The notes under the pieces: model-generated
Told to the model about the DNA's origin: nothing
Database searches by the model: none
Seen by the model: the letters and a program-made list of their open reading frames with translations, nothing else
In this document: piece by piece, positions 16,293-24,890 of the stretch
How the letters are laid out: each line of letters opens with the position of its first letter
Numbering within the stretch: the first letter of the stretch is position 1
Position numbers and translations under genes: made by a program
NCBI GenBank assembly: GCA_006226685.1
Contig: SBGG01000060.1
Coordinates: 54,824 to 118,823, forward strand
DNA length: 64,000 bases
Reading direction: 5' to 3'
Source of the DNA: Sphingomonadales bacterium
Lineage (GTDB): Bacteria > Pseudomonadota > Alphaproteobacteria > Sphingomonadales > Sphingomonadaceae

Positions 16293-17492
16293 ATGACACA
16301 GATGATCGGCGGCTCTGACGCCGCAACCGAACTCGCCCAGCTTCACCCCTGGGCCAATTGCGCACCCGCTATCGGCTCAGAGGAATATGCGACCCGGCTG
16401 GACAAGCTTCGTTCCCTGACTGCCGAGTCCGGAGCGCAGGCGATGCTGATCGGGGCAGGCCAGAGCCTCTTCTATTTTTCCGGCGTTCCCTGGGGCGCAA
16501 CAGAACGAATGGTCGCGATGCTGGTGCCGGTAACAGGCGATCCCATCTACATCTGCCCTCGTTTCGAACTGGGGAGTTTCGAGGCGGATCAGAAAGTTCC
16601 CGGCGATATCCGCCTGTGGGAAGAGGATGAATGCCCGGAAAAACTGCTCGCTTCGGCCCTCACTGATGAAGCGGTTACCACACTGGCTGTCGATCCGACG
16701 ATGAGCTTTCACTTCGTCGAACGGATACGCCATGCTTCCCCCGCCATGCGACTGATCGACGGATCGCCTGCCATCGACAGGTGTCGCCGCACGAAAAGTT
16801 CCGCCGAACTCGCGTTGATGCAGCAGGCCAAGGCAATGACGCTGGAGGTCCAGCGCCGAACGGCCCGGATATTGCGCCCCGGCATCACTACCACCGAGGT
16901 CTATCGTTTCATAGAAGCGGCCCACCGCGCATTGGGGGCCGCCGGAAACAGCTTCTGCATCGTACTGTTCGGCCGGGCGACGGCCTTTCCTCACGGCTTG
17001 CCCGGTGTCGGCGTTCTAAAGGAAAGCGACATGGTGCTGATCGACACCGGCTGCACCGTGCAGGGCTATAATTCCGACATCACACGCAGCTATGTATTCG
17101 GCGAGGCCGACGCGGAACAACGTTGCATCTGGGAATTGGAACAAGCCGCTCAATTGGCCGCCTTCAATGCCGCCCGCCCCGGTGTTCCGTGTAGCGCGAT
17201 CGATGCCGCCGCACGGGAAGTGCTCGAAAAAGGAGGGCTTGGTCCCGATTATCGCCTGCCGGGCCTGCCGCACCGCACCGGCCATGGCATCGGCCTGTCG
17301 ATCCATGAAGCCCCCTATCTGGTCCGTGGCGACGATACCCCACTCGAACCGGGCATGTGTTTTTCCAACGAACCGATGATCGTCATTCCCGACCGGTTCG
17401 GTATTCGGCTGGAAGATCATTTCCATGTGACGGAAACAGGCGCGGCTTGGTTCACCAAGCCGTCGCCCTCGATCGATCAGCCCTTCACCTGA
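16293..17492 (+). CDS. M24 family Xaa-Pro-type aminopeptidase
   Basis: A 399-residue 'pita-bread' metallopeptidase without signal peptide, so cytosolic. All five metal ligands are visible: Asp251 and Asp262 (DTGCTVQGYNSDITRSY), His331 (HRTGHGIGLSIHE), Glu in FSNEPM and Glu in GIRLEDHF. The N-terminal creatinase/prolidase-like domain (about 1-160) is typical of aminopeptidase P and prolidase rather than methionine aminopeptidase. These enzymes cleave bonds before proline, and would release hydroxyproline from imported di- or oligopeptides. It follows the dehydrogenase by 28 bases and converges with the Ldh2 gene 7 bases downstream. Confidence 0.92.
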   Translation: MTQMIGGSDAATELAQLHPWANCAPAIGSEEYATRLDKLRSLTAESGAQAMLIGAGQSLFYFSGVPWGATERMVAMLVPVTGDPIYICPRFELGSFEADQKVPGDIRLWEEDECPEKLLASALTDEAVTTLAVDPTMSFHFVERIRHASPAMRLIDGSPAIDRCRRTKSSAELALMQQAKAMTLEVQRRTARILRPGITTTEVYRFIEAAHRALGAAGNSFCIVLFGRATAFPHGLPGVGVLKESDMVLIDTGCTVQGYNSDITRSYVFGEADAEQRCIWELEQAAQLAAFNAARPGVPCSAIDAAAREVLEKGGLGPDYRLPGLPHRTGHGIGLSIHEAPYLVRGDDTPLEPGMCFSNEPMIVIPDRFGIRLEDHFHVTETGAAWFTKPSPSIDQPFT

Positions 17493-17499
17493 GCGAAAA

Positions 17500-18525
17500 T
17501 CAGGCGAACGCCGCAAGTTCCTCATATAAGGCGCGCGGTATGTCGACGCCGGTTTGCGGCGTATGCCGACGCGCGGCAAACCGGCGCTCGGAAGGCAGAC
17601 GCGCGCCCTGAGCCCGGATCGCCGTAAACAGGGCCTCCGCCCGGGCGACATGGCCGGCCGCAGCATCCCCCAAAATGCCTTCCGGATCGATCGCAATCAC
17701 CAGTTCGCCGCCATAAGGGGAAGCCAGCGCACCGTCGTCATGAGCCAACGACTCCGCGCTGGTCATGTCACCGATTAACGGCCCGGCGATCAGTTCGACC
17801 ATCGCCGACAGAGCCGAACCCTTGTGCCCGCCAAAAGTCAGCAATGCTCCGGACAGCCCGGCTTCAGGATCGGTTGTGGGATTACCGTCGGCATCAATGG
17901 TCCAGCCTTCGGGAATGGCTTTTCCTGTCCGGCGATGTAATTCGATCTCCCCTCGCGCCACCGCGCTGGTGGCAAAATCGAATATGAACGGATCTCCTTC
18001 CGGCCGGGGCCAGCCAAAAGCGATGGGGTTGGTACCGAACAGCGGTGCCGTGCCTCCTGCCGGTGCTACCCAGGCATGGCTGGGCGTGCAGGCCAGCGCA
18101 ACAAGACCATGGGCGACGACCGCTTCGACCTCCGGCCAGAGCGCGGCAAAATGAACGCAATGATTGATCGCGAGCAAGCCGATGCCATGGGTTCGCGCCT
18201 TCTCGATCAGCAGGGGCAGTCCCAGATCAAAGGCTCGCTGGGCAAAGCCGCCATCGGCATCGATCCGCACCACGGCCGAAGCCGATGGGCGCACCACCGG
18301 ATGCGCCTGCGGATTCACCTTGCCGCTTCGTAGCGTGCGGATACAGTTGGTGAGCCGATAAACGCCATGCGACGCACAGGCGTCGCGTTCCCCTGCCACA
18401 ATGGTCTCGGCGACCGGACCGATATGATCCGCCCCCAACCCCTCGCGCGTCAAAATGGCATGAGCGAGATCCCGAACCTCATCAAGACTGAGATGGACCG
18501 TCGCATCCTTTTGCTGATCCGGCAT
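17500..18525 (-). CDS. Ldh2/malate-lactate dehydrogenase family oxidoreductase, probable pyrroline-2-carboxylate reductase
   Basis: A 341-residue NAD(P)-dependent enzyme of the Ldh2 (YlbC/ComC/DpkA) fold. Family blocks include ASHGVYRL, INHCVHFAALWP, GTNPIAFGWP and FDFATSAVARGEIELH, plus GGHKGSALSAMVELIAGPL. Members of this family reduce pyrroline- or piperideine-2-carboxylate to proline or pipecolate in proline-type catabolic loci; others act on malate, lactate or ureidoglycolate. In this neighbourhood the imine reductase role is most plausible, giving a route from D-proline or 3-hydroxyproline to L-proline. AGGAAAT lies directly before the ATG. It is divergent from DUF885 copy 2 across operator 3. 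Confidence 0.8.
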   Translation of the reverse strand: MPDQQKDATVHLSLDEVRDLAHAILTREGLGADHIGPVAETIVAGERDACASHGVYRLTNCIRTLRSGKVNPQAHPVVRPSASAVVRIDADGGFAQRAFDLGLPLLIEKARTHGIGLLAINHCVHFAALWPEVEAVVAHGLVALACTPSHAWVAPAGGTAPLFGTNPIAFGWPRPEGDPFIFDFATSAVARGEIELHRRTGKAIPEGWTIDADGNPTTDPEAGLSGALLTFGGHKGSALSAMVELIAGPLIGDMTSAESLAHDDGALASPYGGELVIAIDPEGILGDAAAGHVARAEALFTAIRAQGARLPSERRFAARRHTPQTGVDIPRALYEELAAFA

Positions 18526-18608
18526 ATTTCCTTTGCTTGTCCTCTTGTTTCAGAATGGCGAACAATCGCATCCACAGTCATTCGTCGATTGCGCTTGAAC
18601 CACTGGAA

Positions 18609-18627
18609 TAATCGTATAACATATATT
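18609..18627. promoter_or_regulatory. GTATAC-like operator 3, divergent gap 18526-18846
   Basis: TAATCGTATAACATATATT. One base departs from GTATAC (GTATAA), but both flanks match the other sites. It sits in the 321-base gap between the Ldh2 gene (minus) and DUF885 copy 2 (plus). The other 200 bases towards DUF885 are GC-rich leader with several small inverted repeats and an AGGAG ribosome site, and no open frame I would call a gene. Confidence 0.55.
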
Positions 18628-18846
18628 AAATAACCGCAACCAGCCACGGTCTGTGGAACGCATTCCGGCGGGAGTCACGCAATGCCAGCCTTCCTGACAG
18701 CGCCTTTCCCGACCGGCGTCCCTTCACCCCTTCCGCCTCGTAATGGCGGACAGACAAGCTCCCCGCCTCTGCGCCGGTCACCCGGCACATAAGGCTTTAC
18801 CATTCGCCCCACCGGGCTTGATGCACTATTTGGACAGGAGAAGATA

Positions 18847-20646
18847 ATGCACCATCGTTTCGGATTTCTGCTCGCCCTCTCTATGACCATGACGGCCGAA
18901 ATGGTTCCAATGGTGGCGATGGCGCAAACCAGTTCCTCCTCCGCGACCGTCTCTCCCCCCGCCCCCAGCACGGCAGATCTGCAACTCAAGGCAATATATG
19001 AGGCCGAGTGGCCCTGGCGGATGAAAGAAATGGCGCGTCTGCCGCAAACGCCTGATGCTCCGCGCGGCGGAGCCGATGATCACCTTCCCAGCGTCACGCC
19101 GGAAAGCCAGCAGCGCCGCTATGACTATTGGGCCGCCGCGCTCAAAAAAATCGATGCCATTCCCGCCGACCAGCTTTCACATGAAGAGCAGATCAACGCA
19201 GCGGTCTTCCGTACCTGGTTGTGGCAGCAAATCACGGAAATCAAATACAAGACCTATGAGGCCCCGCTGAACAGCGACACCTTCTTCTGGGCTGGCCTCA
19301 ACCCTCGCACCCCTTTTTCAAAGGTAGAGGATTATCGCCGCTATCTCGGTCGGATGCGCGATATTCCTCGTTTCTTTGCCGAAAACATCGCGAATATGCG
19401 CCGTGGACTGAAACGGGGTTATACGGTGCCCCGCGTTTCGCTGGAAGGGCGCGATACGACGATAGAACCATTCACCGCCACCGGGACAGACAACCCCTTC
19501 TACACCGCTTTCGCCAACATGCCCTCTTCCGTTCCGCAGGCCGACCGTGCAGCACTGCAGGCGGAAGCGCGGGCCATCATCCACGACACGCTGGCACCCG
19601 CTTATGCCGATTTGCTGAAATTCATGCGGACCGAATATCTGCCCGGGGCGAATAAGAACATCGCCGCCTATTCTCTGCCCGACGGCAAGGCCTTTTATCA
19701 GGACATGATTCGTCGCCACACGACGCTGAACCTCACTCCGCAGCAAATCCATGACATCGGCCTCAAGGAAGTCGCCCGGATCGACTCCGACATGAAGAAG
19801 ACGATGCAGGATGCGGGTTTTCAGGGCAGTTTCGCGGAGTTTCTGACCTTCCTGCGGACCGACCCGCAATTCTACGCGAAAACGCCGAAGGAACTGCTTT
19901 CGCTCTCGGCCTATGTTGCGAAGAAGATGGACGGCAAGCTCAAGGATACCTTCAATCTGCTGCCGCGATATCGCTTCACGATCCTGCCTGTACCGGATGA
20001 ACTTGCCCCTATCTACACGTCCGGCCGCGGCGGGCTCGAAAGCTGCCTGATGAACACCTACGACCTGCCGCAACGGCCGCTGTATTCCATTCCGGCCCTG
20101 ACATTGCACGAGTGCAATCCCGGTCACAGCTTTCAGGCAGCTTATGCGCTGGAGGCGCCAAAACGCCCACCCTTCCGTCAGACGACCTATTTCTCCGGCT
20201 ATGGCGAAGGCTGGGCGCTTTATACCGAATGGCTCGGCAATGAACTGGGCATCTATGAATCCCCTTATGAGGTGTTCGGGCAGGAAACCTTCGAAATGTG
20301 GCGAGCCGTTCGCCTCGTCATCGATACCGGCATCCATGCCATGGGCTGGTCGCGACAACAGGCCATCGACTATCTGACCGCTCATACCGCGCTCGCTCCG
20401 CGCGATATCGCAAACGAGGTCGATCGCTATATCGCCTGGCCGGGTCAGGCACTAGCTTACAAGCTGGGAGAAATATCGATCCGCAAGCTGCGCGCCGAAG
20501 CACAGGCGGAACTGGGCAGCAAGTTCGATCAACGGACATTCCATGACACGTTGCTCACTCTCGGTTCTGTTCCGTTGCCGACACTGGAAAACGAGATGCG
20601 CGCTTTCATCGCGAAGGAAAAAGCCAGGCAGGCCAATGCGTCCTGA
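18847..20646 (+). CDS. Secreted DUF885 family metallopeptidase (copy 2)
   Basis: A 599-residue paralogue of the protein at 5792. A signal peptide (about residues 1-27, ending VAMAQ) sends it to the periplasm. The zinc motif is HECNPGH (His421-His427), followed by GYGEGWALYTEWLGNELGIY. Shared blocks with copy 1 include ESCLMNTY, FSGYGEGW and the C-terminal QALAYKLGE helix, so it probably arose by duplication. It is a probable peptidase for proline-rich peptides (inference from locus). ACAGGAGAAGATA precedes the ATG. Its stop overlaps the start of the next gene by 11 bases, indicating co-translation. Confidence 0.9.
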   Translation: MHHRFGFLLALSMTMTAEMVPMVAMAQTSSSSATVSPPAPSTADLQLKAIYEAEWPWRMKEMARLPQTPDAPRGGADDHLPSVTPESQQRRYDYWAAALKKIDAIPADQLSHEEQINAAVFRTWLWQQITEIKYKTYEAPLNSDTFFWAGLNPRTPFSKVEDYRRYLGRMRDIPRFFAENIANMRRGLKRGYTVPRVSLEGRDTTIEPFTATGTDNPFYTAFANMPSSVPQADRAALQAEARAIIHDTLAPAYADLLKFMRTEYLPGANKNIAAYSLPDGKAFYQDMIRRHTTLNLTPQQIHDIGLKEVARIDSDMKKTMQDAGFQGSFAEFLTFLRTDPQFYAKTPKELLSLSAYVAKKMDGKLKDTFNLLPRYRFTILPVPDELAPIYTSGRGGLESCLMNTYDLPQRPLYSIPALTLHECNPGHSFQAAYALEAPKRPPFRQTTYFSGYGEGWALYTEWLGNELGIYESPYEVFGQETFEMWRAVRLVIDTGIHAMGWSRQQAIDYLTAHTALAPRDIANEVDRYIAWPGQALAYKLGEISIRKLRAEAQAELGSKFDQRTFHDTLLTLGSVPLPTLENEMRAFIAKEKARQANAS

Positions 20647-21160
20647 CCGGGTCGTGGCGTCGCTGGTCCTGCTGATGACGGCGCTGCCGTCATCAGCGGG
20701 GCTGGCTCGTCCTCTTACGCCTCCGGTGGCGTCACAACAGGAAGAGACCGCAATCCGCAAAGTCATCCGGTCTATGGAAGCCGCCTGGAACCGAGGCGAT
20801 TTCCCGGGCTATATGCAGGGTTTTCAGAACCCCGATGTCATCTTTATATCGCGCGGACGTTTTCAGGCCGATTGGCAGGGCACGCTGGATCATTATATTC
20901 GCGATTATGGTGGCTCCGACGAACGACGCGGAACGCTCCATTTCTATGACATCCGCATTGAAATGCTGGCGCCGGATGCGGCCCAGCTTATCAGCCGCTT
21001 CCATCTCGATCGGGCCGAAACCCCACAATATGGCATCAACACCCGCCTGATGCGCAAAATCGGCGAAAAGTGGGTCATCGCGCTCAACCATGTCTCGGCG
21101 ACGGAAACACCTGATCTTGCCGACACCAGCCTGCTGTATCACTCTTCCCTGAAAGAATAA
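20636..21160 (+). CDS. Exported NTF2-like (DUF4440/SnoaL-fold) protein
   Basis: A 174-residue protein with a signal peptide (VVASLVLLMTALPSSAGLA). The mature part has the DUF4440 pattern: AIRKVIRSMEAAWNRGDFPG, NPDVIFISRG and KIGEKWVIALNHVS, a cone-shaped fold that can bind small ligands or act as a hydrolase or isomerase scaffold. The start at 20636 overlaps the end of the DUF885 gene; an upstream in-frame start would be buried in it. Co-transcription with the peptidase suggests a helper or ligand-binding role in the periplasm, but no specific function can be assigned. Confidence 0.78.
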   Translation: MRPDRVVASLVLLMTALPSSAGLARPLTPPVASQQEETAIRKVIRSMEAAWNRGDFPGYMQGFQNPDVIFISRGRFQADWQGTLDHYIRDYGGSDERRGTLHFYDIRIEMLAPDAAQLISRFHLDRAETPQYGINTRLMRKIGEKWVIALNHVSATETPDLADTSLLYHSSLKE

Positions 21161-21179
21161 GGGCCGCTCCCCCCCTTAC

Positions 21180-21206
21180 CTCCCGCTCCGTTCGACAGAG
21201 CGGGAG
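21180..21206. terminator. Hairpin between convergent genes
   Basis: CTCCCGCTC (21180-21188) and GAGCGGGAG (21198-21206) form a perfect 9-base stem with a 9-base loop between the NTF2-like gene and the aldehyde dehydrogenase. There is no strong T run on either side, so it may be only a weak or factor-assisted terminator. Confidence 0.5.
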
Positions 21207-21219
21207 ACCATGGCTTCGC

Positions 21220-22785
21220 CTATTGCCGGATGCCATCGATCCGCCGGGGCAGGCCCAATGGGTTATCGCGCCGTATCGCGGCCGGCAGCAGTCCGTCGGC
21301 AATGTCCTGAAAACAAACTGGCCTCAGAAAGCGTTCTATCGCCATTGTGCCGACCGATGTGCTGCGTCCATCCGTCGTTGCCGGGAACGGCCCGCCATGC
21401 ACCATGGCATGGCATACTTCGACGCCGGTCGGCCAGCCATTGGCCAATATCCTGCCGACCTTGCGGACCAGCAGCGGCATGAGCGCCCCGGCCAGAGGTT
21501 CATCTTCGGTCGTCATGTGAAGCGTCGCCGTCAATTGCCCTTCCAGGCCGGCCAGAACCTGCCTCAGCTCTTCCGCATCGGCACAGCGCACCAGAAGGGA
21601 ACAGGAACCGAAAATCTCGTGGCCCAAAGCCGGATTGGCCATGAAGTCGGCAGCACTGGTTTCGAAAAGGGCCGCCTGTCCGCGGTTCGGACCCTCGCCT
21701 ACGCGACCGCGCGCCAGCAGGCGTACTCCGGATTGCGACGCCAGCGCCTCGACACCGGTGCAATAGGCCTCATGAATCGACGGTGTCAGCATCGTTATCG
21801 CGTCGCTCTGCGCCAGGGCATCAGTTGCAGCAGCGATGAAACGGTCGACGTCCGGTCCATCAATAGCGAGCAACAGGCCGGGGTTAGTACAGAATTGCCC
21901 TGCCCCCATTGTCAGCGAACCGACAAAAGCCTTGCCCAAAAGCTCCGCCTCGCTCGCCAGCATAGCAGGCAATAACAGCACCGGATTCACCGCACTCATT
22001 TCGGCATAGACCGGGATCGGCTCGGCGCGCGCCGCCGCGATCCGCATCAGCGCAAGGCCGCCCGAACGCGACCCGGTGAACCCGACCGCCTTAACCCGGG
22101 AATCCGCCACCAGTGCAGCGCCCAGTTCATGCGAAGTTCCCGGAAGATAAGAGAAAACCCCTTCGGGCAATCCACATTTGGCCACCGCCGACCGGATCGC
22201 CCTCGCAACCAACTCCCCTGTTGCCGGGTGGGCAGGATGTCCCTTGAACACGACCGGACATCCCGCCGCGAGCGCAGCCACCGTATCTCCGCCCGCCACC
22301 GAGAAGGCGAGCGGAAAATTGCTGGCGCCGAAGACAACAACCGGGCCTACCGCAAAGCGCCGCGAGCGCAGATCCCCACGGGGCATGGGCAAGCGCTCCG
22401 GCATTGCCGGGTCAATACGCGCATCCAGCCATTCCCCCTGACGCACGAGTCCGGCGAACAGGCGCAACTGACCAACGGTGCGCCCCCGCTCTCCCTCCAG
22501 CCGTGCGCGCGGCAATCCGGTTTCCTGCATAGCCTTTTCGATCAACACATCGCCGATGGCGATGATTGCCCCGGCAATTTCCTCAAGGAATACTGCGATG
22601 CGCTCAGGCGGTGTCAGCGCATAAATGTCGAATGCCTCGTCGGCCAGTGCACAGGCAGCATCAGCATGAACCGGCGTCGCCTCGGCGAACAGAGAGTCGA
22701 TCACGGTGCCGGTTGCCGGATCGGTCGCTTGGAAGAAGTGCGATCCTTCCACCTCCTTGCCACCGATAAGGATGCGTCCTGTCAT
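21220..22785 (-). CDS. 2-oxoglutarate semialdehyde dehydrogenase (ALDH superfamily)
   Basis: A 521-residue NAD(P)-dependent aldehyde dehydrogenase. The catalytic Cys299 is in [10 protein letters not shown] and the general-base Glu in [11 protein letters not shown]; the cofactor-site glycine block is [10 protein letters not shown]. The sequence style matches the 2-oxoglutarate semialdehyde dehydrogenases of hydroxyproline, arabinose and glucarate pathways. Given the neighbours, it performs the last step, oxidising the deaminase product to 2-oxoglutarate for the TCA cycle. It is transcribed alone, divergent from the S10 carboxypeptidase across operator 4. Confidence 0.9.
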   Translation of the reverse strand: MTGRILIGGKEVEGSHFFQATDPATGTVIDSLFAEATPVHADAACALADEAFDIYALTPPERIAVFLEEIAGAIIAIGDVLIEKAMQETGLPRARLEGERGRTVGQLRLFAGLVRQGEWLDARIDPAMPERLPMPRGDLRSRRFAVGPVVVFGASNFPLAFSVAGGDTVAALAAGCPVVFKGHPAHPATGELVARAIRSAVAKCGLPEGVFSYLPGTSHELGAALVADSRVKAVGFTGSRSGGLALMRIAAARAEPIPVYAEMSAVNPVLLLPAMLASEAELLGKAFVGSLTMGAGQFCTNPGLLLAIDGPDVDRFIAAATDALAQSDAITMLTPSIHEAYCTGVEALASQSGVRLLARGRVGEGPNRGQAALFETSAADFMANPALGHEIFGSCSLLVRCADAEELRQVLAGLEGQLTATLHMTTEDEPLAGALMPLLVRKVGRILANGWPTGVEVCHAMVHGGPFPATTDGRSTSVGTMAIERFLRPVCFQDIADGLLPAAIRRDNPLGLPRRIDGIRQ

Positions 22786-22942
22786 AATATTCCGTTCCTT
22801 TGCTCACCTTCCGCACCCATGCGCATCAGGCTGTTCATTCAAGACAGTAAGGCACCCTGGCACCTCCTTCCGGACATGACAGGTAATCACCTTAATTTAT
22901 TGAAAAATATGGATTACAAGCTAGTTCATAAAGCCATTGACA

Positions 22943-22960
22943 TATTTAGTATACTATGTA
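22943..22960. promoter_or_regulatory. GTATAC operator 4 between ALDH and S10 peptidase
   Basis: TATTTAGTATACTATGTA. It lies 40-57 bases before the S10 start and about 160 bases before the ALDH start, directly after a TTGACA hexamer (22937-22942). The core is identical to the other perfect sites and the flanks are partly palindromic. Confidence 0.65.
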
Positions 22961-22999
22961 CGAAATTGCCGAAACTTTTGCAACAGGGACTTTCGCACC

Positions 23000-24580
23000 A
23001 TGACCAAGTCACGCCCGACACGCGCCACACGCCCCCTATTTGCTCTGCTTCTGGCCCTGGCGGTGACGCCCTATCCTTCTGTTCTTGCCGCACCGGCCAG
23101 CGATCAAGAAGGCAAAGCCACCATCGAACAGGCCGATGACAGCGTGAAGGCGCCGATCGAGGAACAGGCCCATTCCTCCAAGGGCAATGTCACGGTCGAA
23201 GGACGGCGGATCGATTATACGGTCACACCGGGCACGCTCACCCTGCGCAATGACAAAGGCGAACCCATCGCCAGCATGTTCTATGTCGCCTATGTCGTGG
23301 ATAACGGCAAAGCCGCGCCACGCCGCCCCGTGACTTTCGTGTTCAATGGTGGTCCCGGATCTTCGAGCATGTGGCTGCATATGGGATCATTCGGCCCGGT
23401 ACGGGTCGACACTCCCACGGACAAGGCCCATCCCCCCGCCCCGTTCCGGATCGCGGCCAACCCCCAGAGCATTATCGACAAGACCGACCTTGTCTTTCTG
23501 GATGCCATAGGCACCGGCCTGTCGCGCCCTGTCGGCAAAGCCAAGGGAACCGATTTCTGGGGCGTAGATCAGGACATCAACGCCTTTGCGAGCGGAATTC
23601 AACGCTATTTGACGATCAACAACCGCTGGAATTCCCCCAAGATTCTGCTGGGAGAAAGCTATGGCACGCTGCGCGCCGCCGGACTGGTGAACGAGTTGCA
23701 GAATCGCGGCGTAGAAATGAACGGAGTGATCCTGCTTTCGTCCATCCTGAATTATGGCATCCGCAATCCGGGATATGATCGCATAAGCGTTACCTATCTC
23801 CCAAGCTACGCAGCCACGGCCTGGTATCATAACCGCCTGCCCAATCGCCCGGCGAGTCTGGAGCCCTTTTTGACCGAAGTGCGCGCCTTCGCCAATGGTC
23901 CCTATCTGACTGCGCTGGCCAAGGGCGACGACCTGAACGAAACGGAGCGCGAAAATATCGCCCGGCAAATGTCGGCCTATACTGGCCTGTCTCCGGACTA
24001 TCTGCTCCGTAATGATCTACGTGTCGATCTGGGGCGGTTCCGCAAGGAATTAATGCGTGATCAGGGCCGCACCGTGGGCCGGCTTGATTCCCGTTTTCTG
24101 GGTATCGATATGGACGAAGCCGGTGAACAGCCGGAATTCGATGCCGCCGACACCGCGATCAGCGGCGCCTATATCGCGGCCATCAACGACTATTTGTTCG
24201 GCACGCTCGGTTACAAAACCGACCTGCAATATCGCCCGAATTTCTATAAAGAAATTTCGCCGAACTGGGATCAGAAGCATATAAGCCCGATAAATGGAGG
24301 CGGCCGCAAAATGCCAGCAGCCGACACCGCGCTGGATCTGGCCCGTGCGATGCGCGTCAACCCTCATCTCAAAGTCCTGTCGCTCAACGGCTATTACGAC
24401 ATGGCCACCCCGTTTTTCGGCGCGGAATATGACCTGAAGCACATGCAGCTAGACCCTTCGCTGCGCGGCAACCTCACCTTCCGTTATTATGAATCCGGGC
24501 ACATGATCTACATCCATCCCGAATCGATGACCGCGCTTCGCCGCGATCTCAGCGAATTCTATGCAACCGCTGCTCCCTGA
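23000..24580 (+). CDS. Secreted S10 family serine carboxypeptidase
   Basis: A 526-residue S10 peptidase with signal sequence (LFALLLALAVTPYPSVLA). The oxyanion block is FNGGPGSSSMWLHMGSFGP, the nucleophile Ser220 is in GESYGT, the Asp is in NGYYDMATPFFG and the His in ESGHMIYIHP. S10 enzymes remove C-terminal residues, some accepting proline, at acidic to neutral pH. The start ATG 23000 is preferred to the in-frame ATG 22937 because the latter would place operator 4 within the coding region and spoil the signal peptide. It faces the TonB receptor in the same direction but is separated from it by a terminator. Confidence 0.93.
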   Translation: MTKSRPTRATRPLFALLLALAVTPYPSVLAAPASDQEGKATIEQADDSVKAPIEEQAHSSKGNVTVEGRRIDYTVTPGTLTLRNDKGEPIASMFYVAYVVDNGKAAPRRPVTFVFNGGPGSSSMWLHMGSFGPVRVDTPTDKAHPPAPFRIAANPQSIIDKTDLVFLDAIGTGLSRPVGKAKGTDFWGVDQDINAFASGIQRYLTINNRWNSPKILLGESYGTLRAAGLVNELQNRGVEMNGVILLSSILNYGIRNPGYDRISVTYLPSYAATAWYHNRLPNRPASLEPFLTEVRAFANGPYLTALAKGDDLNETERENIARQMSAYTGLSPDYLLRNDLRVDLGRFRKELMRDQGRTVGRLDSRFLGIDMDEAGEQPEFDAADTAISGAYIAAINDYLFGTLGYKTDLQYRPNFYKEISPNWDQKHISPINGGGRKMPAADTALDLARAMRVNPHLKVLSLNGYYDMATPFFGAEYDLKHMQLDPSLRGNLTFRYYESGHMIYIHPESMTALRRDLSEFYATAAP

Positions 24581-24612
24581 GCATATTTGCCTTTCCCTTG
24601 AGCACCATTCCG

Positions 24613-24645
24613 ACCGCCCCGATGTCCCTTACATCGGGGCGGTTT
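24613..24645 (+). terminator. Intrinsic terminator of the S10 gene
   Basis: ACCGCCCCGATGT (24613-24625) pairs perfectly with ACATCGGGGCGGT (24631-24643) around a CCCTT loop, followed by TTT. This separates the S10 gene from the receptor promoter. Confidence 0.88.
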
Positions 24646-24728
24646 GCGCTTTGGCCATGTCCTTGCGCGGAAGCCGGCCGCGCTGCGCCAGCAGCACCGA
24701 GTTTCAAACCATTCACCTTCTTTTTTCT

Positions 24729-24748
24729 TGTTAGTATACGATATTATA
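24729..24748. promoter_or_regulatory. GTATAC operator 5 of the TonB receptor gene (gap 24581-24890)
   Basis: TGTTAGTATACGATATTATA. It lies about 150 bases upstream of the receptor start. GTATACGATATT is shared exactly with site 1 read on the minus strand, and both continue into a TATATA run. The rest of the 310-base gap contains the S10 terminator and a leader whose short frame reads into the receptor but lacks a good ribosome site. Confidence 0.68.
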
Positions 24749-24890
24749 TATACAGTATAGAGATTCGGATGACATTGGGGGCATGTCCAACCGGAAAAAC
24801 GGTGGGCGCGCTTTCACCCGAAACGACAACATTGCCTCAAACAGCTTGGTTTCGTTGATTTTCCGTAGACACAGAACAAGGGGACACAGA

